Below are positions 11,116 to 21,614 of a stretch of 64,000 nucleotides of DNA, piece after piece. Source of the DNA: Euclidia mi. Its lineage: Eukaryota > Arthropoda > Insecta > Lepidoptera > Erebidae. A program made the position numbers and the translations under genes. The stretch is from NCBI GenBank assembly GCA_944739405.2, contig OX123183.2, positions 93,324,729-93,388,728 on the forward strand, read 5' to 3'. Under the pieces are notes generated by a model, which saw nothing but the letters and a program-made list of their open reading frames with translations, did not search any database and was not told the DNA's origin. Numbering within the stretch: the stretch's first letter is position 1; each line of letters opens with the position of its first letter.

Positions 11116-11979
11116 ATGTTTTGTTTGCCAGAGCCTCATCCGTTGATAAGCAGATACACCACTTGCAGGTGAGGTTGGCTTGCGACCCTACGTTCTTGGT
11201 GGGAACCCTATGTACTGATAATAAAATTGTAGAAAATATTAAAATTAAATTATTCCTTTGGTCGAGACATCGAATGGAGCCCAAGATCCGACTCCTGTTT
11301 GGCGCTGCTACCCTAATAAAAGTAAAAGCAAGTAATTATTTAAACACTCACACTGATACGTTTAGAATGGAGGAGTAATGTTGGCACAGAATTTTCTTTT
11401 AGTCTGCGCCATCTGTCATTACTATAAAAACATTCCGCAGTAAAATGCTTGGAACAAATTCTATGGTGCTTTCTAGGCACCCAATTTTCTCCACGACATA
11501 CTGCAGCAATCCACTTATTTTATAAATCTTTATCACGTGCACAAAGAATCTAAAAAATAACGAGATAAAAATATACGGTGGATAGACATATCGATAAGAT
11601 TTCTTACAACACTTGAAAAGTCGATATAAATATTATACGGCTAAATTCAAAATACAGAACTGTCATAAAATATGAATCACTAAAGTTATATAATTTGATG
11701 GCATTAAATAGGGAACATTACGCAAAGCTCGATGCAGATGGCAGCACAAGCAACTATAGTAAACAAACTTTCGTAGCGCGCTTTTCAAATATTGTCACCA
11801 ACAAGACAACAATATATCTATACCTATTTATATAAGCAAAACAGTTGCAACATTTGTAATTATCAATAACAATAACAATGGTACAATGTTTCTGTTTTAG
11901 TGACTTGTTTGAGATGAGATAATGAGATCGCGCATCCAAAGTTTGAAGTCTAAACGAGTTGTCAAGTTGTTACTCAAAT

Positions 11980-12146
11980 CAATGAATACAAATTTTACAT
12001 AATAGAAGCGTATTTCTTAAGGATGTCGTGTGCCGATTAAAGTTGGCGTATTGACGGTTGTCAGTGTAGTACGTAGTTGGCACCGTTGGCGGCGCTGGCG
12101 TCGTTCTCCGTCTTTCTTGCTCTCGTAGTTAAGTGACATAGGAGAA
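11980..12146 (+). mobile_element. One end of a MITE (CAATGAATAC family, copy 1)
   Basis: It starts CAATGAATACAAATTTTACA and continues AAGCGTATTTCTTAAGGATG, GTGTGCCGATTAAAGTTGGC, GACGGTTGTCAGTGTAGTAC. It matches the copies at 27051-27263 and 36189-36352 and shares a longer interior with the latter (CGTTGGCGGCGCTGG to AAGTGACATAGGAGAA). The inverted right end seen in the 27051 copy is absent, so this is a truncated or single-ended derivative. Confidence 0.7.
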
Positions 12147-12480
12147 GCTTTCGTCTCTCTTGCACTCGTAGAGTCAGCTGTCACAGCGCGACTGCCACGC
12201 CACCAAGCGGCAATATGGGTCACACTGGTCACAGAAAGTTTGTCTTAAAAGCGCCAATGAGAAAAACATCTCTATAAATAAATATCTATGCTCTATGCTC
12301 CAATGTCATACTTGCCAAAATTCATTGTTTACTGTAGTCGGTGATACCGCCATCTGGTGGTTTAACTTGGCAGTAATCTTCCCTATTGTCTAAATTGTAT
12401 CTTACACGTCAGTTGACTGTGTTAAATATTTCAGTACTAGGGCTACCTCTATGTATTATATATCCAATCTCTTTGATATA
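12147..12480. other. Non-coding spacer between elements
   Basis: No gene or clear repeat boundary is seen. It contains a CCGCCATCTGG fragment near 12350 of the type left by old retroelements. Confidence 0.4.
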
Positions 12481-13439
12481 CCGTAAAATGGGGTGAATAG
12501 ACACAGATTTCAACTTCAACATCGATTTTATTAGATATTTTGAATGAAAGTCATTATTGAAGCATTTTGAAATCATGAGTTAAGTTGTAATTTACTCAAT
12601 ATTTGTGCTACAAATCAGTAAAAACAGGACATTAATTAGTAAATTAAGAAAAAGTAAGCGTTTTCTATTTACCTCGAAACAGGGGTCAAAAGATACGGGA
12701 AGGGGGTGAATAGAGAAAAAACGCTAGGGCTGTCAAAATCAACTTACATTTTTATTCAATTTATCAACATTGTTATTAATCAGACAACTATGTATTTTTT
12801 TAATAAACCAGATATCAACATTTACCTCTTTAATCATACAGGTAGGCACCTGCCTACATATAAACAATATTTTCAATGGTTAACTGACAAAAAGGTGCGC
12901 ATAATGAACTAACCTCGATTGACAACCCTAAAAAACATATTTCTATTGACCCCACACTCGTATCTATTAACCTCCCACGCGTTTCTATTCACCCCCAATG
13001 GCGTATCTATTAACCCCCTTTCCGTATCTATTCACCTCGAATTCGAGCAAAATAGCCAGCATCTCAATTTTAATAGAAAAATAATGTAAAATAATCAAAA
13101 ACGGACACTAATCTTCGTTTTTCTTGAAAATGAGAAATGTATGTATCGAATAATACACATCTACAGGGGGAACACAACCAATAACTTGATGTTTATAGAA
13201 AGTTTATAAACAGCAAAAACTACTAGTTTTCATACCTTCACTTTAACCGCTTAAATCTTTATGAAATTTCAACTTGACGTAAATTTGTGGGTGGCGAGCC
13301 TATAAAAAACATGTTGCCACGTAGAAAATCATAGAGAAAAACATTCGATAAAAGGCTAATAACAAACTACAGTCAACAATATCAAACTTCCGGACTTTTT
13401 TCTGTTCACCCCACGATTTCTATTCACCCCATTTTACGG
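12481..13439. mobile_element. TA-flanked element saturated with GGGGTGAATAGA motifs
   Basis: Identical 21-bp terminal inverted repeats (12481-12501 and 13419-13439) start CCGTAAAATGGGGTGAATAG. TA lies outside both ends (12479-12480, 13440-13441). The interior holds many degenerate copies of the terminal motif, mainly as TCTATTCACCCC or TCTATTAACCCC, near 12675, 12695, 12950, 12963, 12985, 13004, 13024 and 13401. No transposase frame is present. The architecture matches the elements at 3844 and 14214, although the motif sequence differs. Confidence 0.8.
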
Positions 13440-13852
13440 TACCTATATTTATAGGCCGTAGACAGAGAATCCTACAGACTATGTGATATTTTTGTTGCCC
13501 TCACACAGGAAAAAGAGAAACTTATGCCGATGTAATGTAAAGAAATGAAACAGCACGATAAGATTTTTTGTTTCACCGAGCATGCCACTTTTTTGTAGGT
13601 ATGCAAACTACTTTGCTAAACAAAATTTGACAGCTAACGTGTAGGCAGCTATCGTCTCCATAAAAAGTACAGTTTTTACGTGCTACAATAAAGTAATTCG
13701 AGCTATATTGTGCTGTGAACTTTTGAGACTTGTGTTAAAAAAGCACTAAAATAACAATAATTTTAAAATTAAATCTTTGGTGTTGCCAATTTTTCTTTAA
13801 ATAATTACCCTCTTTTGAGGGTAATTAAAAATAGGGTATAATATTTTGAGAT

Positions 13853-14101
13853 TTGCGATGGATTGTTTCAGTTTTCCTGAACATGAGGATTTATTTAGGT
13901 CATATATTTAAAAAAGATAAAGGTTGCCTTATTTATCCTTCCCGTGACGTTATCAAAGTATTTAAGTTGGCAGAAAGAATATTCAAGGTCAATTCTAATG
14001 AAGGAATATATGTTATTCTTTGCCGAAAAAAATATGTTTCAATAACTTATTTTCACGACTTTCAAAAGATGACAGGATGTATTTATGTTGGATCATTTTG
14101 A
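13853..14101 (+). pseudogene. P/THAP9-like transposase C-terminal remnant
   Basis: The open frame contains KDKGCLIYPSRDVIKVFK followed by LAERIFKV. This matches my recollection of the segment late in P/THAP9-type transposases where '(G)GLxxPS' is followed by 'DVxKxxxxAExxF'. It has no THAP zinc finger and no complete catalytic core. It lies inside the TTATAGGC-flanked element, which fits. The frame probably shifts near 14085. The assignment is by motif only. Confidence 0.45.
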
Positions 14102-14702
14102 AAGTCAACCATTTATTGGTAAAGGATTTGAACCCAAGCAAAGAATTAGAAACCTTCATACAAAGCTTGTTTTATTCAAAGGACAACAATGTGTACAATC
14201 AAATATATATAAGGTGCATTGGGGTAATACCGAAAATGGGTATATTCCGAAAGTTAAAAAAGCTACTAATTGTAACGATCGTTTTGTACTGGCAAAATTT
14301 ATCTAGGCGCCATCTTTATTATTCTCGCCGCACCAGTCGTCGTGCGTCGCTAATACTAACATTACGTGTGTTGCGTCAAGTTTTCTGCATTGGGTGATTT
14401 TCGCGCCAATATTAGTGATTCGTAATAACCCCAACATCAATATCTTCTAATTCTGGTAAGTTATTTAAATAATTGTTTGTTTTTCTAATAGATTATCGGC
14501 TTTGCCGTAATTCAGATTGAAACACAATGTCCTAGTCCTCTTTAACCAAATAAAACAGAATTACCCCAACGGGTTTATTACGGCATAACCAAATTTCGCA
14601 ATAACCCCACACAGATTTTTCATAGTAATGGAGAGTGATTCTCAATCTACGTAAAAGTACCAATGAATTCAAGTACTTAATTCTTATCACTTTGCTGGCT
14701 GC

Positions 14703-14770
14703 TTTGTTTGTCTCGTGGCATAAATGTGCACGTGCGTTCCCGGATTCGATTCCCGGGTCAGGCAAAGTTT
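14703..14770 (+). repeat. SINE type-B head fragment
   Basis: It keeps GTCTCGTGGCATAAATGTGC and the B box GATTCGATTCCCGGGTCAGG, followed by the start of the body. This is a truncated copy nested inside the pogo-like element. Confidence 0.7.
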
Positions 14771-14991
14771 ATTATGGAATTTACCTAAAACGCCCTATTG
14801 TTTTTCAAGATGGTAATATAAGTCATCCGGTATATGACGATACCGCACGGTATCACCCGCGTGCTACTATGGTACGGACGATTAATTCTTTTGAGTTTGA
14901 TCATATTTCTTGAAATTTGACCTACTTTCGCTTAGAATATTATTATACATTAACACTTACCTTCACTATTAATATATTTTGCAGTGTTCTC

Positions 14992-15132
14992 ATGCCCCGA
15001 ACCTACGTAAGAAATAAAATCAAAACATACACACCGCAAGATTTAGCTGTGGCTGTTGAACAGGTGAAAAATGGAGAACTGCGAAGAGCTTTTATGTTCT
15101 TACATACTAATAAAAGATTGATTTTACCATAA
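14992..15132 (+). pseudogene. Pipsqueak/CENP-B-type HTH exon of a pogo-like transposase
   Basis: The frame starts MPRTYVRNKIKTYTPQDL and continues AVAVEQVKNGEL, the N-terminal pattern of pipsqueak-type helix-turn-helix domains in pogo/Tigger/Jerky transposases. It is preceded by an acceptor-like TATATTTTGCAG at about 14972-14983. After 'NGEL' the expected second half of the HTH is missing and a stop follows at 15130-15132. Pogo elements insert at TA, which fits the flanks. It could be a remnant exon of an autonomous ancestor; no DDE catalytic region is visible. Confidence 0.55.
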
Positions 15133-16466
15133 ATATCTTTTAATTTTGAAAAATTTCACTCATAATATAATGATAAAAGAACTCTCGATTTTTCTCCGTT
15201 CCGCTCTACCACAACCTATTTTGCCATGTTCTGCCCCAGCCCACTTCACATCAACTTTTCCATCAATACTTTAGGAAAAATGTTGAGAACCTTGGATTTC
15301 TGAGCTTTATTTCCTGGGGTAATTACGAAATATAAAGTAAAAAAAATCGAGATTAGTCAAACTACCAAAATATTGGGCGTTGTTTTGGCTATGTAGTGAT
15401 AACGATTGAAAAAGACATGTAAGTCTTCTTCCAAACTCTAATAAAAGCGAATTTTGAACTATTTCGGAATAGCCCCGAGATAGTTCGTAATTTTCCCTAT
15501 TCTTGAAATTCTTGAGCAGATACTTTAAGTGCCATATTTTTAATTCTCATCTATATATTAAAGTATCTAACCTATAATTATCACGAATATTTTCATTAAT
15601 TACAGGCTGATGTAAAACTAACGGCAGTAAATGCAAAACTTCTTAGAATATTTTATCAAACTGTAGACCTTCAGTCATCTCATAGAAATTTCTATCGGAA
15701 TTACCCCAATGCACTATAAATTAATCATAAATAACTATGTTGTATAATTTGCTAACAAATAGTACATACATAACCACCTATGAAATGACAGTTTAACTAC
15801 CGACAGCGAAATGTCAAAAACGATAGTTTTTTTATGAATTTTGCATTGAAATAGTAAATATGACGTCATCACATTTTTGCGTCAAATAGCACACCTACTT
15901 ATTTTATGTAAATTAGTTAGAACAATTTGAAAATTAAGTATATCATCAAAATAATGAATGAAAGTGGGATTGTATTTGAATATTTTATTGTATTGAAAAG
16001 TCGAGATAATTTATTTTTGACTGAGGAAACTACCAAATTAGTTTGCGTTTGACAGCATAATAATATCGTCCCCGTATCTCTCTATCCTATACCGATAAAA
16101 TCAATAAGGCCCTGTTACTTTTCGGACTACATATTATTTTTTAATTATATCAATAAATACGGGTAATTTTTGCCTTACACGGTAACCCTGAATATAGAGT
16201 GACGTACTATGTTTGTCTCTTTCTGCGACACGCTTGCCGGTGTCTATAGGATTCTCTGTCTACGTTATAGGCATATCTATTAGCTTGTTTACTATAAGTT
16301 TAAAAAAGGAAGCACTGTATTTTTCAAAGAGTTCCTTGAAGTTAATGTGTATGCCGATTTGGATTTGGTTTTCTATATAGAAACTGATTACTAATAAAAT
16401 CAGCGTTCCACATCTTCAAAGAAAACTATCAAAAAACACAGTTTAAAGTTCAATAAAATATGTAAC

Positions 16467-16644
16467 TGTTGAGATATGTACAGCACTAGCTGCGTGTCTC
16501 CACACTAGTAATGTTGACTGGTAACTATGGTTACTTTTTCTTCTTATGTAGATTGAGTCGGGGTAATGTCTTATGAATATATTATATAATATGATTTGTG
16601 TTAAATAACAGAGTTTGCTTATTCTTCCACCTAAAATCTCAACA
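16467..16644 (+). repeat. Copia 5' LTR
   Basis: It starts TGTTGAGATATGTACAGC and ends with CTCAACA, giving TGTTGAG...CTCAACA inverted ends. It should supply promoter and R region for the element. It is identical to the 3' LTR except for one base near the 3' end. Confidence 0.97.
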
Positions 16645-16662
16645 TGGTAGCAGATCGCGTGC
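16645..16662 (+). promoter_or_regulatory. Primer-binding site for initiator tRNA-Met
   Basis: TGGTAGCAGA directly follows the LTR. It complements the 3' end (TCTGCTACCA) of insect initiator tRNA-Met, where minus-strand DNA synthesis would start. Complementarity is lost after about 10 bases. Confidence 0.75.
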
Positions 16663-16734
16663 AGTAAGTAAACAAAAATATATTGGGTTGCGATCCACGA
16701 AAAATAATATCGGCGAAAATTATATGAAATAAAG

Positions 16735-17330
16735 ATGACAGCTGCGGGGTCTCTTCTGCCGATTTTGACTGAAAATTCAAATTTCAGTCATTGGAAATTT
16801 AGACTAAAATTACTGCTGGAAGAAAAGCAATTAAGCAATGTATTATTAAAAGAGATACCAACGGAAAAAGATGCTCTAGTATCATTTTTGAAAGATGACT
16901 CACGAGCAAAATCAATTTTGGTACAATGTCTGAGCGACAAATATATTGACATTGTAAAGAATGCAAATACAACCAAAGAAATGTTAACGTCATTAGAAGC
17001 CATATTTGAACGAAAAACAGTCTGTAACAAATTTTATTTAAAACGGAAGCTTATAACAATGCGCTATGACAATGAAAGTAACTTACAGCAATATTTCCTA
17101 AAATTTGAAGGAATTCTTAGCGAATTAGCGGCTATCAACGTTAACGTCGATGCAGAAGACCAAATTTGCTATCTGCTGTCTTCTCTGCCAAAAATATACG
17201 ATCAAGTAATTACATCAATAGAGACTATGACATCCGAGAAACAACTGAACCTAGAATTTGTTAAAGCAAGACTACTTGATATGGAGACAAAGTTAAAAAT
17301 GGACGGAAATAGTGAAAGTTATGAGAATAA
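16735..17330 (+). pseudogene. Copia gag, N-terminal part (interrupted)
   Basis: The frame starts MTAAGSLLPILTENSNFSHW and has the usual Copia gag layout: FSHWKFRLKLLLEEK near residue 20, then CLSDKYIDIVKNANTTKEM, and YDNESNLQQYFLKFEGILSE in the middle. It encodes the nucleocapsid/capsid polyprotein of the particle. The reading is broken at residue 198-199 by a PIF/Harbinger element that starts at 17331. The remaining gag (zinc knuckle) continues at 18317. Codons downstream of 17331 in the original open frame are element sequence and not gag. Confidence 0.9.
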
Positions 17331-17483
17331 AGGCCGCTGCATACGTAACGAGATAATACCTCGGACGGGGCGTGAACGGGAACGGGACGTGACTGCCTCG
17401 TTCAAGACGGGAACGTCTTCTTAATGCATACATACCGTAACAGTGATTAGGATCTAACGAGCTAGTGTTGTGAAGAAGGAAAT

Positions 17484-17945
17484 ATGGATTTTTCATTTGA
17501 AGAAGTGGCTTTAATTGCTATTGCTCTAGATTACGAAGTAGTTATGACCGTGAACAAGAAAAGGAGATTCTCTGTACATCCTACATGGCAGAATAGAGAA
17601 TAGGAAGGAGAATACCACACTCTCTACAAAGAACTTCTGGATGATGAGACTCAAGTTTATCAGTATTTTCGTATGTCAAAAAAATGTTTTGCTTTACTGG
17701 AAAATAAATCATCAGATCATTCGACAAGTATCGATCAACTTCATGTACGTTGAGGCGCGCACGCCAGCAGCGCGCGCTGCGCATGCGCAGCAACACTCAC
17801 GACAGATAGAACTCCGCGCCGACATTGGAGATGTCGGCGCGGAGTTCTATCTGTCGTAAAGTTATGAATGCAATAAATGATAACCGTCTCCAGTGACTGA
17901 TAATTCGACTAAAATTTTACGCCACAGATGATTCTTGTACTTAGT
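17484..17945 (+). pseudogene. PIF/Harbinger (HARBI1-like) transposase relic
   Basis: Beginning at the ATG at 17484, the frame reads KKRRFSVHPTWQNRE, a TAG stop, then EGEYHTLYKELLDD and YQYFRMSKKCFALL. This is the conserved N-terminal block of HARBI1-like transposases ('RRxWVHP...GEFHTL...FRMS...F..LL'). A second island near 17908, KFYATDDSC, matches the family's 'LRFxATGxS' segment. The intervening and downstream catalytic DDE region is missing, replaced by the hairpin-bearing stretch. The fragment confirms the superfamily suggested by the TWA flanks. Confidence 0.75.
17799..17857. repeat. Perfect 27-bp hairpin inside the Harbinger element
   Basis: Arms 17799-17825 and 17831-17857 are exact inverted copies around the loop TGGAG. 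The arm includes GAACTCCGCGCCGACAT. It replaces the middle of the former transposase, so it may mark the internal deletion or be another nested insertion. Confidence 0.95.
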
Positions 17946-18316
17946 GTCTAAAACGTTTGAGGTAGCTAAATTATATAATGCTGGATGTGACCGTACACAC
18001 TCGATTAGTTTTTCATCGTCCATTTTTGACGCTGATGCTAACGTCCAACACTACTTTTCTCTCCGGAACGACCGGAGTGACTGTGCATACGTAGCGGAAA
18101 CACGGACGGGACGGGGCACGCGCGGGGCGGGACGTGCTAAACATCGTTGGCGACGATATTTTGCCCGCCCCGTCAGTGCCACGTTCCCGTCCCGTCCGTG
18201 TCTCCATGACATATGCGCTTCCATATACATTTTGTATGAAACGATATTTCCAAAATTTCCCGCTCCGTCCCGTTCCGTCCCGTCCGTGAAAAACCCCGTC
18301 ACGTATGCAGCGGCCT

Positions 18317-19109
18317 TTATGCTTTCCTCACGTGTCACTCCTGTGGGAAACGTGGACACAAGTCGTTTGAATGCAGAGGATCAGGACGAGGACAAGGGCC
18401 GAGTAGAGGACGGTCATTGACACGAGGACGGAGCTATCCAAGGGCGCGTGGACGCTCATTTAGAGGATTTTCAAGTGCACGACATGCAAAGTATCAACAT
18501 GCTTCAGCAGCAGACACAGAAGACGAAGAAATAGGTTTCGTTGCTAGCGATATTATTGCTAATGTGAGTGAGTGTGGTAGCATAGAACTAATTGTAGACT
18601 CGGGATGTACGGATCATTTAATAAATGAAAAATATGAAAATTATATGACGGATATTACGTACTTAGATAAACATGTCAAAATATTCGTAGCTAACGGCCA
18701 ATGTATTACAACTAATAAAAGAGGTAAACTTAAAATAAAATATCAAAATAATAAGATAAATATTGATGCTCTAATTGTGAAAGATGTTTCATACAATTTA
18801 CTATCAGTGAAAAAGATTGTCGAGGCAGGTTTTAATGTAAACTTTAATAAAAACAATGTTAAAATATTTAATTATAAGACATTTTTATGCGGCAACGTGC
18901 AAAGAAAGTTGTATAAGTTACAAGCCGAATTATGTAAGTACGAAATCTGTAATGTTAGTGATGCAGCAGATCTATGGCACAAACGTTTAGGTCATTTGAA
19001 TAGAAAAAGTCTTAATATATTAAACTTACCTGTATCTGAGAGAATTTGTAGTCCCTGTATGGAAGGTAAAGCCACCCGAAGCCCATTCACACCTGTCCCA
19101 AAGCCATGA
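18317..19109 (+). pseudogene. Copia gag zinc knuckle, protease and pre-integrase region
   Basis: In the frame of codon 18318 (TAT) the CCHC knuckle CHSCGKRGHKSFEC appears (CX2CX4HX4C), followed by an RG-rich linker. Next comes the aspartic protease with LIVDSGCTDHLI (DSG catalytic motif). The pre-integrase HHCC region follows: LWHKRLGHLN and CSPCMEGKATRSPF. It matures and packages the Copia particle. A frame change near 19100 separates it from the integrase core. The CCHC and protease motifs are intact. Confidence 0.92.
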
Positions 19110-19966
19110 GAACGAGAATGATAGCCGAAATGCTTCACACAGACATAGCTGGACCGATCATACAACAAGGACCTAATGGTGAGAAATATTTTATGACGAT
19201 TATTGACGATTTTTCTCATTTTTGCGTAGTGTATCCCCTGAAGAGCAAATCTGAAGCAACAGAACGACTGATGAACTATGTATTAAGAATTGAAAACGAA
19301 ACGGGGAATAAAGTAAAAAGAATTCGATGCGATAATGGTGGAGAGTACACTGGTAATAGTTTGAAATTTTTTTGCAGAAATAAAGGGATTAGTTTAGAAT
19401 ATACTTTACCCTATACGCCACAACATAATGGCATATCAGAACGGATGAACCACACATTATGCGACAAAACGAGGACTCTATTGGCGGAAACTAATTTGCC
19501 AAAACATTTATGGTGCGAAGCGATACAATGTGGAGTTTACCAATTGAACAGATCGCCATCATGGGCCATATGTTTCAAGACACCAAGCGAAATATTTTTT
19601 GGTAAAAACGACCTATCGAGATTGAGAGTTTTTGGTTCCAAAGCTTGGGCAACTATAGTACCCAAACCGGACAAGTTAGCCAAGAGAGCAAAAGAAACAA
19701 GAATGGTAGGTTATGGATCCGTTGGTTACAGATTATGGGATCCAGAAGAAGATAAAATAGTTCTATTCAGGGATGTAAGATATGATGAAAGCGACATTAA
19801 GTTCAAAAATAACGAAGAAGTGAAACAAGTAAGGTATATTCAAGATAAAGAAGAAGAAATCAATACAAAAAAGGAAGATATTGTAGAAAAGGAAGATGAA
19901 TTTAAAGATGCAGAAATGATAACGATCAAACTGAAGAAGAAAGAACCAGTCCCAAAAGAACGATAA
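19106..19966 (+). pseudogene. Copia integrase catalytic core and C-terminal region
   Basis: The DDE triad is visible: HTDIAGPI (first Asp), RCDNGGEY (second Asp), then ISERMNHTL (Glu) about 36 residues on. TPSEIFFGK and RVFGSKAW follow, as usual for Copia. It inserts the cDNA and gives the 5-bp duplication seen. The C-terminal part becomes highly charged (Glu/Lys-rich) and the frame is lost near 19965, where the coding sense continues in another frame. The first Met shown here is not a real start, as the domain is part of the polyprotein. Confidence 0.93.
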
Positions 19967-21523
19967 AATCTCCTGCTTATCTTAAAGATTACGAGACGAA
20001 TGTAGAAAACATAAATGAAACTAACATTGTTATATGTCTCAGTGCAAATGCACCAGAAACTTTCGAAGAAGCTATAAGAGAACCAGAATGGAAAACCGCA
20101 ATTAATAAAGAATTAGATGCACTCCAAAGATTAGAAACATGGGAAGAACAAGAAATAACCGATGGAAGAAAGCTCATAGATACAAAATGGATATTTAAGC
20201 AAAAAGAAGATGGAACAAAAAAGGCAAGACTGGTAGCTAGAGGCTTCCAACAAAAGAAAGAAGATATTTTCGACAGCATTTATGCACCCGTTGCTAGACA
20301 TTCTACTATAAGAATGATCTTATCAAAAGCTGTACAAGATGATTTAAAGATTATTCAACTTGACATTCCAACTGCATTCCTGAATGGAAAATTGAAGTCT
20401 GATGTATATATCAAAATACCCCAAGGATTACAAATAAAAAATAATAAAACAGCATTAAAACTAAAGAGAGCATTGTATGGGTTGGTTGAATCACCAAAGT
20501 GTTGGAATGAAACACTTGACGAATTCGCGAAAGCTAACGGATTCCAAAGATCAGAATATGATTACTGTTTGTATTACAAAAAAGACTGCTGGATGCTGAT
20601 TTATGTGGACGATATCCTGATAATTGGAAACGGGGAAGATACTATTAAAGCACTTAAGGAGGAGTTTAACGCAAAATATATGGGCGAAATGAAGAACTTT
20701 CTCGGAATGGAAGTTAAAAGAAATAAAGATACTTTAGAACTGAAACAAACAAAAATGATTGAAAAGATATTACTTAACTAAATTCAAAATGGATGAATGT
20801 AACGGAATTAAAACTCCCATGGAAAGAAATTACAATATAGAAATAAAGGATAATACAGAAGTTTTAGATGTACCGTATCGAGAACTAATAGGAAGTCTAA
20901 TTTATCTAACCGTAACAACAAGACCAGATTTAACATTTGCAGTATCATATCTGAGCAGATTTTTAGATAAACCGAATGAAGAATTATGGAAAGCTGGAAA
21001 AAGAGTATTACGTTATTTGAAAGAAACAAAGGAAATGGGATTATTATTTAAAAAGACAAATGACAAAAATTTATACGGATTTTCGGATGCCGATTGGGCT
21101 GGAGATAGAAGCGACAGAAAAAGTGTTAGCGGTGGTATTATCCTACAAGGGCAAAACCCCATTGCTTGGTTTTCAAAAAAGCAACAATGTGTAGCTTTAT
21201 CGTCTGCCGAAAGCGAGTACGTAGCTGCCGCATAATTAGCACAGGAAATAGTTAATTTAAAAGGCATATGTAGACACTTAGGTTGTGATGTGAATGCCGT
21301 GTTACTTGTTGACAACAAAAGTGCGATATCAATGGCCAAAAATTACGAGAATTCTAAGCGTACAAAACACATTGATATACGGGTTCATTACACAAAAGAC
21401 TTGGTTGTCAATAAGGTGATCAGTATTGAACATATTTGCACCAATGAAAATTTAGCTGATGTTATGACTAAAAGTTTGAGCAAAGACAAGTTTTATAAAT
21501 GCATTGATAAGTTCTTATGCTAA
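19967..21523 (+). pseudogene. Copia reverse transcriptase and RNase H
   Basis: The RT begins in the frame around 19990 with AINKELDALQRLETWE and KWIFKQKEDG. It continues with KARLVARGFQQ, DIPTAFLNG (first catalytic Asp) and YVDDILIIG (YVDD motif). A stop and frame change near 20775 follow. The RNase H has GFSDADWAGD, ALSSAESEYVAAA, then an in-frame TAA (21233-21235), and ADVMTKSL to a natural stop at 21521-21523. Together these convert Copia RNA to cDNA. At least two lesions make this copy unable to make an intact polyprotein. Confidence 0.93.
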
Positions 21524-21606
21524 TTCTCAGTTGGTTTACTGTTTGTTTATTTAAGTTACATATATAGTTGTGTATTAAATAATAACTGTAAACCAAGTTA
21601 TCATTT

Positions 21607-21614
21607 AGGAGGAG
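21607..21614 (+). promoter_or_regulatory. Polypurine tract of the Copia element
   Basis: AGGAGGAG lies directly before the 3' LTR, the expected primer site for plus-strand DNA synthesis. Confidence 0.75.

Larger units (their letters stand above)
14214..15714 (+). mobile_element. Pogo/Tigger-like element remnant with recurrent GGGGTAAT motif
   Basis: The ends are inverted: GTGCATTGGGGTAATACCGA on the left, and TCGGAATTACCCCAATGCAC on the right, differing at one base. TA follows the right end, and TA lies 2 bp outside the left end. Variants of GGGGTAATTACGAAA recur inside (near 14428, 14560, 14600, 15317 and 15470). It carries a pipsqueak-type HTH exon (14992-15132) and a SINE-B fragment (14703-14770). 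It sits within the P-like element, so it inserted later. Confidence 0.65.
13457..16264 (+). mobile_element. P-like DNA transposon relic with 8-bp target duplication
   Basis: Terminal inverted repeats CGTAGACAGAGAATCCTA lie at both ends, extending to about 23 bp with one mismatch. The 8-bp direct repeat TTATAGGC flanks the element at 13449-13456 and 16265-16272. An 8-bp duplication fits the P or hAT superfamilies. A protein remnant at 13853-14101 resembles the C-terminal part of P/THAP9-like transposases and favours P. The total length is 2808 bp, but about 1.5 kb of this is a second element (14214-15714) that inserted later. The coding region is incomplete. Confidence 0.75.
17331..18316. mobile_element. 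PIF/Harbinger-type element inserted in Copia gag
   Basis: Inverted ends AGGCCGCTGCATACGT and ACGTATGCAGCGGCCT enclose 986 bp. The flanks are TAA (17328-17330) and TTA (18317-18319), a TWA-type duplication with one mismatch. Removing the element with one flank copy rejoins the gag frame exactly. Subterminal GC-rich repeats (ACGGGACGGGGC-like on the left, GTCCCGTCCGTG-like on the right) occur on both sides. Inside are relics of a Harbinger transposase (17484-17744 and about 17908-17945) and a perfect hairpin. It is non-autonomous. Confidence 0.88.

Noticed and set aside
17935..18420. 161-codon open frame spanning the right end of the Harbinger element and Copia gag
   Set aside because: It joins element sequence to gag in the wrong frame; the true gag frame here carries the CCHC zinc knuckle.
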